Shown here: one piece after another, positions 1 to 8,825 of the stretch | Layout: every line of letters begins with the position of its first letter | Numbering within the stretch: position 1 is the first letter of the stretch | NCBI RefSeq assembly: GCF_003265705.1 | Contig: NW_020312904.1 | Location: forward strand, 1,081,644 to 1,145,643 | Source of the DNA: Callorhinus ursinus | Taxonomy: Eukaryota; Chordata; Mammalia; Carnivora; Otariidae | Direction of reading: 5' to 3' | DNA length: 64,000 nucleotides | Notes under the pieces: model-generated | The model's database searches: none | Seen by the model: only the letters and a program-made list of their open reading frames with translations | What the model was told of the DNA's origin: nothing | Translations under genes and position numbers: made by a program

Positions 1-269
1 GCTTCTTTGAGTTTGGTCAGATATTCTTGGAGGCCGATCTTAGCTTCCTGTGGAAGGGGGTATTGCCTTTGCCTTGAGGTTAGGCTCCTGGGATCAGTTC
101 AACAATGACAGGGGCCCAATTCTGGGCTAGACCAGGTGGGTTGTTTTTTGCCCATACTGAAGGAAAGGCGAGTCCAAACTCTGGCGGGCTGCTTGGTTAG
201 GCCTGGGCACAGAATAGCCTTAATTCTGCTTCCCTTGGCAAGGGTAATTGCGTGGTAATTGCTAGTATT
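1..269 (-). pseudogene. pol: ERV reverse transcriptase, N-terminal start, partial
   Basis: After the protease the minus strand shows the beginning of gammaretroviral reverse transcriptase. The fingers-region approach with its conserved Pro-Leu-rich segment and the following 'PQEAK...' helix are recognisable at about 20-120. At least one in-frame stop interrupts it, and the gene leaves the window at base 1. No catalytic residues are in view. Confidence 0.65.
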
Positions 270-646
270 AGAGACGCCGTCTCCTCTTGCCTTGGGTTCA
301 GTCGGAGGCTAGTGTGTCTAGTGGGCTCAGAAGTTATCTGAGCCCTGAGCTTGAAGAGTATGTCTCGGCCCAGGAGAGGGATGGGGCAACCAGGCAGATA
401 AAGGAATTCATGTCAGACCTTGTGGCCCCGGAGTTCGCACTGGAGAGCCTGGCAAAAGGGCTGTTGTACTGCCTGCGTCCCAGTGGCCCTGAGGATGGTC
501 TCAGTCCTTTTGCTGATAGGTGCCACTAGGGAGGTGACAACAGAGTGCTTGGCTCCAGTATCAACCATAAAAGTCAGTGGTTGGCCCCCCACCTTCATTT
601 TGACCCCACCTTCATGGGGGCCAAGGAAGAAAGAGTCTGGTCCTCC
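270..646 (-). pseudogene. pro: ERV protease (retropepsin), broken
   Basis: This is an aspartic protease of the retropepsin family with the active-site DTGA preceded by a hydrophobic strand (about 555-570) and the conserved Gly-Arg-Asp helix near the C-terminus (about 340-350). It would mature the Gag-Pol polyprotein as a dimer. An in-frame stop at 413-415 removes the last third, including part of the dimer interface, so it is inactive. It is in phase with gag across the TGA at 647-649. Confidence 0.82.
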
Positions 647-826
647 TCAGTCTGGGTCCACTCCCACAAGGCCTATGAGGTCCTCCCCTTGGGGTTCTTC
701 CTGGTAGCGGCTGGGCTTCTGAGCCTTTCCCCGGTTGGGACATTCATTTTTCCAACGTCCTTTCTCTTTACAGTAGGCACATTGATCCCTCGCCCAGGGG
801 GTTCTGGGCTTCCCCCCTTTCGGTGG
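647..826 (-). pseudogene. gag: ERV gag: nucleocapsid with defective zinc knuckle; gag stop codon
   Basis: The frame reads a basic region with one CX2C...C knuckle of the gammaretroviral type (about 740-785). The position that normally supplies the zinc-binding histidine is an arginine, so only three of the four metal ligands remain. Gag ends at TGA (647-649) followed by G, and protease begins directly afterwards in the same frame. This matches the gammaretroviral arrangement in which the gag stop is read through to make Gag-Pol, except that the usual stop is TAG. Confidence 0.75.
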
Positions 827-1552
827 TCAGGGTCTCCCCATCTTTGTGTTGTCATTTTCTTTCAGGGCGGCGGCAAGGGGGCTGACTTTCTTTTTCATCT
901 TTTTGTTGGCTTCCCGTTCGGCTGCAACCTCCCTGTTCATGTAGACCTTACTGGCAATCTCGATTAGTTGGGTGATGTTCATGCAGGCAAAACCCTCTAG
1001 TTTCTGAAGTTTTTTTCTGATGTCTGGGGCAGCCTGAGCCACGAAGGTGGTGTTTACCATCTGTTGACTTTCCTGTGCCTCGAGGTCAAATGGAGCGTAT
1101 ATCCTGTAGGCTTCACATAGTCTTTTGTAGTAGTCCCCGGGGAACTCCCCTGGTTGCTGAGTGACCGAGGATACCTTAGTCATGTTCATGGGTTTCTTAG
1201 CTCCTGCCCAGATTCCCCGGAGGAGGGCCTCCTGGTATCGGCGGATGTGGGCCTGTCCCTCGGTTGTGGTGAAGTCCCGTGCTGGGCGCTCTTCAGGTGT
1301 GGCTGTATTAGCCCAGGCAGCAGGGTCAGTGACTCCCACTGGTGCGTGCTCTTCCAGGTGCTGCCGTGCACCTTTCATTATTCTCCTCCTTATTCTATGA
1401 GGTCTACCATGGCCTGTGGTTTCTCAGAGGAGGATGGGGTGTTATGTTCCCAGTTGAGGAGGTTGGTGGTGGAGAAGGGCTGATAATAACATCATGGAAT
1501 GGCCGGGTTGGACCGTCCATTCTTCATCGTGCCTCTCGGGTTCCTGCGTCTC
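827..1552 (-). pseudogene. gag: ERV gag: capsid region, frameshifted and partly deleted
   Basis: The C-terminal two thirds of capsid are readable from about 1390 down to 830 in the same frame as matrix. They include the major-homology-like stretch and end in a Lys/Glu-rich coil. The N-terminal part (about 1400-1552) continues in a different frame. In the matrix frame that interval contains two further stops, and roughly 20-25 codons seem to be missing near 1380-1395. A stop at 827-829 (TGA, which would arise from CGA by CpG decay) separates capsid from nucleocapsid. No assembly-competent capsid can be made. Confidence 0.8.
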
Positions 1553-2164
1553 TCATCCCAGCATTTGGAGGGTGCTTGCACCCAGGCTGGGGTGCAGCCT
1601 GGCTGCTGATCCTGGACAAAGTGGATCTTTTGGGCCTGCGGGCGCTGGTGGATCCTCTGGGCCTGGAGGCACTGGTGAAACCGATGGCAGTGGAGTTTCT
1701 GGAGATGAAGGGCCACATATAGTTGGTCTTGGGGGTACATATGGTGGGGGCAGGGTCGGTTTGTCCTTGGGATCTCCAGCTAGGATTTGTGGAGACTGGG
1801 GCTTTTGCTGATTTTCTTTAGGTCGCTTGGATGAGGCGATTAAGACCCTGGCCTGTCCCTGCCTATTGCAAGTGAATTGTACCCAGAGGGGAAGGGTCTG
1901 AGCAATTCCTAGCCGGGAGTCAATGTACGGACATTGGTCAGGGTGTCCTGGTTCTCCTGTTATGACTCGCCATACTCGACGAGTCACTGGGGCGTCCAAT
2001 GTCCCTTCTGAAGGCCACCCTACATCAAAGGTAGGCCATGCCAATACACATAGGGTTCTCAACTTGCCGGGGTTCATCCTGACTCCAGAGTCTCCCAAAA
2101 ACCCCTTCTTGAAATTTTTGATCATGGTCTCTAGAACTGTAGGTTTACTTTGCCCTGACCCCAT
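1553..2164 (-). pseudogene. gag: ERV gag: matrix and p12-like region, truncated
   Basis: A 203-residue open frame starts with Met-Gly and a Ser at residue 6, an N-myristoylation-type start typical of gammaretroviral matrix, which would anchor Gag to the plasma membrane. Residues 1 to about 110 form the matrix-like part. A proline-rich p12-like part follows, containing PPPY, the late-domain motif that recruits NEDD4-family ubiquitin ligases for budding. The frame ends at an in-frame stop (1553-1555) inside the proline-rich part, before capsid. The start was chosen because of the myristoylation motif and its position after the leader. The product is therefore a truncated Gag at best. Confidence 0.85.
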
Positions 2165-2828
2165 GGTGATGTCCCCGTGTACGGTGGCACAGAGACAGAC
2201 AAAGGGGGGGTGCCTCCTGAGGTGAGGAGACCAATTAGGTGACCATCTGGCTGTGTCCCGAGGGAGCTTAGGTGAGGCTTAGCTGTAGTGGTCTCAGTGT
2301 TGTGATTTACGATCATAAGCTATTCCGATGCTGCCGTAGACTGTATGCTGTTCACCACGGAATCACAGACGGGCCGACTCAGACTCTGTAGGCTTCTGGG
2401 GACCTTAAGGGGGCCCACCTGTGGAGTCACAGAATCAGTCCGTTTGAGCAAGCCAGGTCGGACCGCACATTCACTCACACATATACACTCCAGAAGTTAT
2501 TACATTCCCTCCCTGGGAGTCCCTACCTGGGAGACCTCTAAGAGGTCTCTGGGAGGTGATCAGGCTCCCCTTCCACCCCAATGGGGGTGGGCCTGTCTGG
2601 ATCCTGCGGCCCATGGCCTTACCAGAATGTGACATCGGGACCAGGTCCTCACCTGCCAAGTCTCCTCGAGTCTGGTGGGAACAGTGGAGTGGGGTCGGCC
2701 CAAGGCGACCGGGACGGGAGACTGCCGAAAATTAGGCAGGGTGCGCTTTGTCGTTACGATCCCTTATTCTGTCACCGCCCTGCCATTGCCCCCAAACCAG
2801 TGGCAACAATGGGCCAGTGAGGTTGGGT
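2165..2828 (-). other. ERV leader / packaging region
   Basis: This is about 660 bases of non-coding leader between the primer-binding site and the gag start, including the candidate donor at 2648-2655. The length suits a gammaretroviral packaging leader. I see no long open frame in gag phase here and did not fold it. Confidence 0.55.
2648..2655 (-). other. Candidate major splice donor in the ERV leader
   Basis: CAG|GTGAG reads on the minus strand about 175 bases past the primer-binding site and about 480 bases before the gag start. This is where the donor for subgenomic env mRNA normally lies. It is called from consensus only, and the acceptor would be outside the window. Confidence 0.5.
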
Positions 2829-2846
2829 TTCCCGGTCAGGGAACCA
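2829..2846 (-). other. Primer-binding site complementary to tRNA-Glu
   Basis: The minus strand reads TGGTTCCCTGACCGGGAA, two bases after the LTR end. Its complement is the 3' end of tRNA-Glu including CCA, so the virus would have primed minus-strand DNA synthesis with tRNA-Glu. This differs from the tRNA-Pro or tRNA-Gly priming of many gammaretroviruses and is the priming class of ERV-E-type elements. All 18 bases match the tRNA-Glu 3' end as I know it. Confidence 0.88.
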
Positions 2847-2922
2847 AATGTTATGGAACCTGGACTGGATCTCCCAACAGAAGAACCAAGCGGCACCCGG
2901 AGATCTTGGAGGACAGGAGGTT

Positions 2923-2928
2923 TATTTA
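2923..2928 (-). terminator. LTR polyadenylation signal AATAAA
   Basis: AATAAA reads on the minus strand about 70 bases after the TATA box, the expected place for the R-region polyadenylation signal of a gammaretroviral LTR. Cleavage would fall near 2900-2910. Confidence 0.7.
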
Positions 2929-2993
2929 ACACCGGCGGGCTCAGGGGAGAGTGGTCTCCAAAGGTCTGAACCCCGAGCACAAACAAAAGGGGC

Positions 2994-3073
2994 AATTTAT
3001 ACACTTCTACTTCTGCATACTTGGCACTTTTGGCGCGTGCGCGGAATGGGACGGAGAGAAGGACCCGGATTGG
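2994..3073 (-). promoter_or_regulatory. LTR U3 core promoter (CCAAT and TATA boxes)
   Basis: On the minus strand a CCAAT box (3069-3073) lies about 70 bases before TATAAATT (2994-3001). Transcription would start about 25-30 bases further on, near 2965-2970, which defines the start of R. The stretch between them is GC-rich with several CpGs, so it would be a methylation target. Confidence 0.7.
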
Positions 3074-3301
3074 TGCGCGGGACGCAGAGCAGGGAGAAGC
3101 ACCCGGAAGAGCCCCGGGGCAGGGGCTGGGACTCCCTTGCTGGCTTGGTGGGCCATCTTAGGACACAGATTTTCCTTATCAGTGATAATATATCAGTTTT
3201 ACAAGATGTTACCATTATGGGTAACTGGGGAAGTGTCACATGGGATCTCTGGATTATTGCTTTAACTGTGTATCAGTCTACGATTACTTCAACATAAAAC
3301 A

Positions 3302-4949
3302 TTTAGTTACAAAATACTCATTCCCATAACCCTAACTGGGATCCCAGTGAACCCACTGCATTATGAATTTCCCTCAAAACCCTCCTGAAAGTAATTTCAG
3401 TGGGCCCGTTGGAATACAAATATGTAAATACACATGAATAAAATATAAACAGAAAGATTTGCATTGTGGTTTTCCTGCCCTTACTTCCACTTGACTTTTT
3501 ACAAAAGTCACCAAAACAAACGTCTCTGTTTTTGAGACGTTCCAGATGCTGCTGGGAGATACTTATGAAACTCTTCTCTCCTCTACACACACATCCTAGA
3601 TGCAAAAGCAGCCCGTGGATCTCCGCTCTGGTTCCGGTTGGTACTCCCAGTCATACGCGTTAGCGCAGGCCCGGCAAGCATGCTCTCAGGCCAAAGTCGG
3701 CGCTGTCTGCTCTGCTGGTGGAGCTTTCTGCACGTGCAGCCTTCACATTTGTCACACGGTGGTTGCACCTGCTTTAACCACGATGGCGGAGTGCAGGACT
3801 GGCTCTAGAGACCCTCTGGGACCACAAAGCAGAAAATATTTACTACCTGGCTATTCTAGAGAAAGCATGCTGACCCTGCATTAGAACATCAGCTTGTAGC
3901 AGCCCTCTGGGGGTGGGATTCTCTAGATTTCTTACTGTTGTGGAGAGATGAGATTTTGGTGCTTTGTTTACCTCCTGGCAGGGCTCCGGGGAATGCAGGT
4001 GGGAGCTGGGCTCCCCCTGCCTGTGAGAAGCTCAATATCTGGTGCAAACATCACCTACCTGGCTCTGCCTCCCTCCCCAGGAGCAGCAGTTCTGCTCTCC
4101 CAGCTTGAGACCTGGTCTGAACCAGGGACTCAGAGGGGTGCAGGCGCAGAAAGAAAGAAGGGGCAGAGGAAGGAAATAACACAAAACAGCACTTTCCACT
4201 CAAAGGTAGGAAAGATAGAAATCAAGGAAATATAAAGCATAGTAGCAGAAAATACAAAAAAATCATCATGTATATAATCAGATTAAGCTCAACTGTGAAG
4301 ATATAGATGCTATATGATTGGATGCTTTGAAAACTTTCCAGGAGGCATAAGCAAAATGAAACCACAAAAAATTTACAAATAATTGTTGTTTGGATTGAAA
4401 AGATATGCCTTGCAAAGTAGCAATGTTAGTATTAGATCCAAATTTGAGATATAAGTAATGAGGATGAGGAGGTGTACTCAGTAATGGTAAATGGTTTATA
4501 ATACAAGGAGAAGAAAGCATTACAAATTCATATTTGCTTAATAAAATCTTCCAAATATACACAAAAACCTAAAAAAGGTATAAGAAATGGATACACCCAC
4601 TATCACCAGAGGTGAGTTTAACACACACTAATTTTTTAGGTTAAACAAATAAGAGATAATTGTGCTTCTGTAGATTTGGATAACAAAATCCACACACTGT
4701 AGAAAACAGAGGTCTGAGGGACCCGGTATCCAAAGCAATATACTTATATATGCATTACACATATATATTCAACACTCTTCTAGTATGTATCAGGCATTTA
4801 TAAAACTAACACTAATAGACACTAGGGAAGTCCTAATATTTTAATAGGTGTAATTTTTCTGTGGGCATTAAATAAAATGTAAGTATAGGAAAACATAATT
4901 TTGGAAACTTAAAAATGTGCTTCTACCCCAATGTGAGCACAACGGGAAG
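3302..4949. other. Non-coding DNA, no gene seen
   Basis: This is single-copy-looking sequence right of the ERV LTR. It becomes AT-rich after about 4180 and contains one hAT-like relic (3755-3892). There are no long open frames with recognisable products. The AT-rich part (4180-4949) may include highly decayed L1 sequence, but I cannot align it convincingly. Confidence 0.5.
3755..3892 (+). repeat. hAT-like non-autonomous DNA transposon relic
   Basis: The stretch around GACCCTCTGG, then CAAAGCAGAAAATATTTACT and the terminal CTGACCCTG-like end matches the common mammalian interspersed repeat whose ends read CAGGGGTCGGCAAAC/GTTTGCCGACCCCTG. A copy in the opposite orientation is at 46545-46725 and a short end fragment at 39885-39935. 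I do not name the family with certainty. Confidence 0.55.
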
Positions 4950-5321
4950 CTGCAGGATGGACCGAGACGTGGCAAGGGTCTGTCATATGAAAGTGTGCAG
5001 CACAGAGCTAAGACAACCCTTAGAGGGGGATTTACAGCCTCACGTGGCTTTGTTAATGAAAATAAATAAATGCTCAGTTCTGGGAGATAGCAAAATTAAA
5101 ATAAATCCAAAGAAAGTAAAAGAAAATATTAGACACGAGCACAAATCGATACCTTACAACACCTTATGAAGAAAAAATAATCAGCTTCAACAAATGCAAT
5201 GTTTTTAATTTAAGGGAAAAAAATCTTGTTAATGTGACTGATAAGAAAAAATAACCTACATTAGTAGGAAAAAGGGAGTATAACTTAAAAATAGAGATAT
5301 TGAAAACTCAAAGAGAAACCC

Positions 5322-5366
5322 GCAAGTGACTTTATATATTTATTTATTTATTTGCAAGTGACTTTA
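5322..5366 (-). mobile_element. Tail-only retroinsertion (SINE-tail-like) with 13-bp duplication
   Basis: Two perfect copies of gcaagtgacttta (5322-5334, 5354-5366) flank only 19 bases, tatatttatttatttattt. That sequence equals the A-rich tail of a Can-SINE or L1 in antisense. The structure is what target-primed reverse transcription leaves when cDNA synthesis stops inside the poly(A) tail. Confidence 0.55.
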
Positions 5367-5851
5367 GATCAATAAATATATTTGGTTCAGAATCAGAAAA
5401 TCAGTGAAGATCAGAACAGAAAAATCATTAGCTTCTCCAAGTATATGCAGGTCAAGGGTGTGACAAAATTCAACACTCACACATGATAACTCTTGGCAAA
5501 CTTGGCAGCTCAAGAAATATTATAAATATGGTATTTAAAGATAAGACTATGGAAGTATCTCCATTTATGTTGAGAACATCATAAGACTGCTTGCTGCTTC
5601 TTCTTGAATTTGACATTGCCCTGGGGAGAGGGAGGTCCTGCTAAAGCAATAAGACAAGGAAAGTTACATACAAGTTATAGGACTTGAAAAGAAATCATTG
5701 AATTCACCATGTTTGCAGATAACAAATAATGGAACATTCTGGGGAATTTACAGAAAATTCCTAGGACTAAAAAATGAATCTAGAGAAAGTGCTGGATACA
5801 CAATCAGTGCACAAAAATAAAACAATTCCTCTTTACCACTAGTAAACAATT

Positions 5852-5864
5852 AGAAACTGTAATA
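5852..5864 (+). repeat. Left target-site duplication of the 7.3-kb L1
   Basis: agaaactgtaata is repeated perfectly at 13156-13168 directly after the L1 A-rich tail. The base context on the bottom strand (TTTCT/AA) fits the L1 endonuclease preference. Confidence 0.8.
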
Positions 5865-6014
5865 CTGAAAAACAAACTTAGGGTTCTAGAGGGGAGGGGG
5901 TAGGGGATGGGCTAGCCTGGTGACGGGTATTAAGGAGGGCACGTTCTGCGTGGAGCCCTGGGTGTTATGCACAAACAACCAATCATGGAACACTACATCA
6001 AGAACTGATGATGT
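5865..6014 (+). repeat. L1 3'UTR fragment fused to the 5' end of the L1
   Basis: This segment aligns base for base, with scattered differences, to 12897-13048 of the same element's 3'UTR (CTGAAAAACAAACT at the start, AATGATGT-like at the end). It begins immediately after the target-site duplication and stops exactly where the L1 5'UTR starts. It therefore looks like part of the inserted unit rather than of the host sequence. Confidence 0.8.
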
Positions 6015-7252
6015 GGAGGGCGGAGCAAGATGGCGGAGGAGTAGGAGACCTGGATTTCGTCTGGTCTCAGGAATTCAGCTGAATAGGGATCAAACCATTC
6101 TGAACACCTACGAACTCAACAGGAGATCGAAGACGAGAGTAGCAACAACTCTCTGAACAGAGAAGCGACCACTTACTGGAAGGTAGGACGTGCGGAGAAG
6201 TGAATCCGAGGCGATATTCGGGAGGATAGACGGCGGGGGAGGGGCCTCCGTCGGCCGCTTCTGGCAAGTGCTAGAGCCGCGGAGCACAAAATCGGACCTT
6301 TTAGAAGTTGGCTCCGCTGAGGGACGTCGCTCCAGTGGCTAAGCGGGGGGTGGAACCCTCACGGGACAGTGGGGTCTCAGGACCCTCGGGGTCACAGAGA
6401 GACCGGGGGTGCCTGAGTGCGGCGGAGCTCCCAGGGATCGGAGCGGGGAAGCCGGCTGCAGAGACGGAGCCGAGGCGCGGGCTCTCAGCTCGGGGTGGCC
6501 ATAAACTGTGATCTGCGGCCCAGTCGGGACACTGCTCCTGCAGCAGGGACTCAACAAGTGGCAGAGCCGGGGAGACTCCCCTCCCTTCCCCGGGAGGAGC
6601 GGCGCGGGAGCGCACCGCAGGGATCTGCTGGGTTTGGAGACTCCACACGGGGTCGGGTGCCAGAGGTAGAAACGCTCGGTCACAGGCCGGGTGATCACGG
6701 AGTGCAGCCGGAGACCAGGGAGGCGGGAGTGACTGCTTTTCTCTGGGGGTGCACTGAGGAGCGGGGCCCCGAGTTCTCAGCTCCTTCAGGTGGAGATTGG
6801 GAGGCCACCATTTTCACCCTGGTCCTCCAAAGCTGTACCGAGAGCTTGCAGGGAACAAAAGCTCCTGAGAGCAAACCCAAGCAGCTTGCTTAGCCCAGAC
6901 CGACAAAGGCGGGGCAATTCCGCCTCCGGCAAAGACATTTGGGGACCACGGCAACAGGCCCCTCCTACAGAGGATCAGCAGGAACAGCCAGCAAGCCAAG
7001 ACCAAGTTTACCGATCAAGGAGAACGGGAGAACTCCAGCGCTAGGGGAATACTGCACATAGAATTCATGGCCTTTTTTTTTTACCATGATTCATTAGTTT
7101 TTCAAAGTTAATTTTTTTAACTGTTTTTTTTTTAATTTTTCTTTTTCCCTTTTTCAACCAACATCTTATCAATCCCTTTTTTTAAAAAAACATTTTTCAT
7201 TTTTCTTTTTTAGAGTCATATTTTATCCCTTCATAGTAGTTACCATTATTAT

Positions 7253-7306
<54 letters not shown>

Positions 7307-7847
7307 CTCTCTTTAAAATTTTGAGATACAGTTTCTTCTAACAAATCAAAATATACCCTAAATCACTAGTGTATGGCTTTGTTCTAGTCTCCTGCCTGAT
7401 CACATTCTCTCCTTTTTTTTTTTTTTAAATCTTCTTCTTTCTTTTTTCAAACAACTTCTTATCAATTCCTTTTATAAAATCTTTTATAATTTTCATCTTT
7501 ACAGTCATCTTGCATCCCTTCATTGTATCAACCCTTATTTTGTACATATATAAGTCTTTCTTCCTTTAAAATTTTAGGAGGTACTTTTTTCTAACAGACA
7601 AAAATATGCCCAAAATCTAGTGTGTGGCACTGATCTTTGCCCTAGCCTGATCATATTTGATCATATTCTGCTTTTTTTGTATTGTTCTGTTTTTGTTTTT
7701 ATCTTTTTCTTTCTGTTTTTTTTTTCTTTTCTCTTTCTTTTCCCCTGGTTTCAGGTCTTTTCTGATTTGTATACAGTATATTTGCTGGGGACGTTGTAAA
7801 CCTGTTAGCATTTTGTTCTCTCATTCATCTATTCTCCTCTGGACAAA
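6015..7847 (+). promoter_or_regulatory. L1 5'UTR / internal promoter
   Basis: It opens with a GGAGGGCGGAGC run and CAAGATGGCGG (6026-6036), a YY1-type site at the same place as in human L1, where YY1 sets the start of transcription. Positions 6180-7050 are GC- and CpG-rich, as expected of an RNA polymerase II internal promoter controlled by methylation. Positions 7050-7847 are T-rich with poly(T) blocks and an (AT)n tract. Open frames inside are chance products of the GC-rich part. Confidence 0.82.
7257..7300. repeat. (AT)22 microsatellite in the L1 5'UTR
   Basis: There are 44 uninterrupted bases of alternating AT. The tract is perfectly palindromic, so it can extrude as a cruciform and is likely length-polymorphic. 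Confidence 0.97.
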
Positions 7848-8744
7848 ATGACAAGACGAAAAAAATCACCTCAGCAAAAAGAACAAGAGGTAGTACCATC
7901 AGCCAGGGACCTACTCAATACGGACATTAGTACTAGGTCAGACCTAGAGTTCAGAATCATGACTTTAAAGATACTAGCTGGGCTTGAAAAAAGCATGGAA
8001 GTTATTAGAGAAACCCTTTCTGAAGAAATAAAAGGACTAAAATCTAACCAAGTCGAAATCAAAAAGGCTATTAATGAGGTGCAATCAAAAATGGGGGCGC
8101 TAACTGCTAGGATAAATGAGGCAGAAGAGAGAATCAGCGATATAGAAGAACAAATGATGGAAAATAAAGAAGCTGAGAAAAAGAGAGAGAAACAACTACA
8201 GGATCACGAGGGCAGAATTCGAGAGATAAGTGATACGATAAGACGTAACAACATTAGAATAATTGGGATCCCAGAAGAAGAAGAATGAGAGAGAGGGGCA
8301 GAAGGTATATTGGAGCAAATTATAGCAGAGAACTTCCCTAATGTGGGGAAGGAAACAGGCCTCAAAATCCAGGAGGCACAGAGAACCCCTCTCAAAATCA
8401 ATAAAAATAGGTCAACACCCCGACATCTAATAGTAAAACTTACGAGTCTCAGAGACAAAGAGAAAATCCTGAAAGCAGCTCGGGAGAAGAGATATGTAAC
8501 CTACAATGGTAGAAATATTAGATTGGCAACAGACCTATCCACAGAGACCTGGCAGGCCAAAAAGGACTGGCAAGATATCTTCAGAGCACTAAACTAGAAA
8601 AATATACAGCCAAGAATACTATATCCAGCTAGGCTGTCATTGAAAATAGAAGGAGAGATAAAAAGCTTCCAGGAAAAACAAAAACTAAAGGAATCTGCAA
8701 ACACGAAACCAGCCCTCCAAGAAATATTGAAAGGGGTCCTCTAA
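7848..8744 (+). pseudogene. L1 ORF1p, two nonsense mutations
   Basis: ORF1p is the RNA-binding chaperone of L1, which coats L1 RNA as a trimer. The reading frame starts MTRRKKSPQQ and spans 298 codons. A charged N-terminus is followed by a heptad coiled coil (about residues 45-140, QVEIKKAINEVQSKM...EERISDIEEQ), then the RRM-like domain and the C-terminal domain (PRHLIVKL, RNIRLATDLS). The frame is broken by TGA at 8286-8288, just after the coiled coil in the EEEE segment, and by TAG at 8595-8597. Both are single-base changes and the frame is otherwise intact, which indicates modest age. Confidence 0.9.
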
Positions 8745-8825
8745 GCAAAGAGAGAGCCTAAAAGTAGCATAGATCAGAAAGGAACACAGACAATATACAG
8801 TAACAGTCACCTTACAGGCAATACA

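Larger units (their letters stand above)
1..3301 (-). mobile_element. Endogenous gammaretrovirus-like provirus, 5' half, defective
   Basis: Reading the minus strand from 3301 down to 1 gives LTR, tRNA primer site, leader, gag (matrix, p12, capsid, nucleocapsid), protease and the start of reverse transcriptase. This is the order and single-frame gag-pro-pol layout of class I (gammaretrovirus-like) ERVs. The body is interrupted by in-frame stops at 1553-1555, 827-829 and 413-415, by frame changes in capsid and by a loss near 1380, so it cannot make a Gag-Pol polyprotein. Most of pol, env and the 3' LTR would lie left of the window. Because the far LTR is missing, its age (LTR divergence) and target-site duplication cannot be judged here. 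Confidence 0.93.
2849..3301 (-). repeat. 5' LTR of the ERV (453 bp)
   Basis: On the minus strand the LTR begins TGTTTTATG at 3301 and ends CATAACA at 2849, giving the usual TG...CA ends and an imperfect inverted terminal repeat. It is followed after two bases by the primer-binding site. Within it lie a CCAAT box, a TATA box and an AATAAA signal in the correct order and spacing for U3-R-U5. The outer boundary at 3301 is inferred from the terminal repeat, because the second LTR is not in the window. Confidence 0.82.
4950..5864 (+). repeat. Ancient L1 ORF2 fragment, left part
   Basis: Decayed L1 ORF2 sequence in plus orientation. The segment at 5020-5200 corresponds to the linker between endonuclease and reverse transcriptase, and 5640-5864 to the RT region before and after the FADD block (CCATGTTTGCAGATAAC). 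It was split by the younger L1 inserted at 5864, and its continuation is at 13169. Divergence is high, with no open frame left. Confidence 0.6.

Noticed and set aside
8286..8288. TGA in L1 ORF1 considered as recoding or a natural two-ORF arrangement
   Set aside because: The frame continues with normal ORF1 sequence and a second nonsense codon follows at 8595, so decay is the simpler reading.
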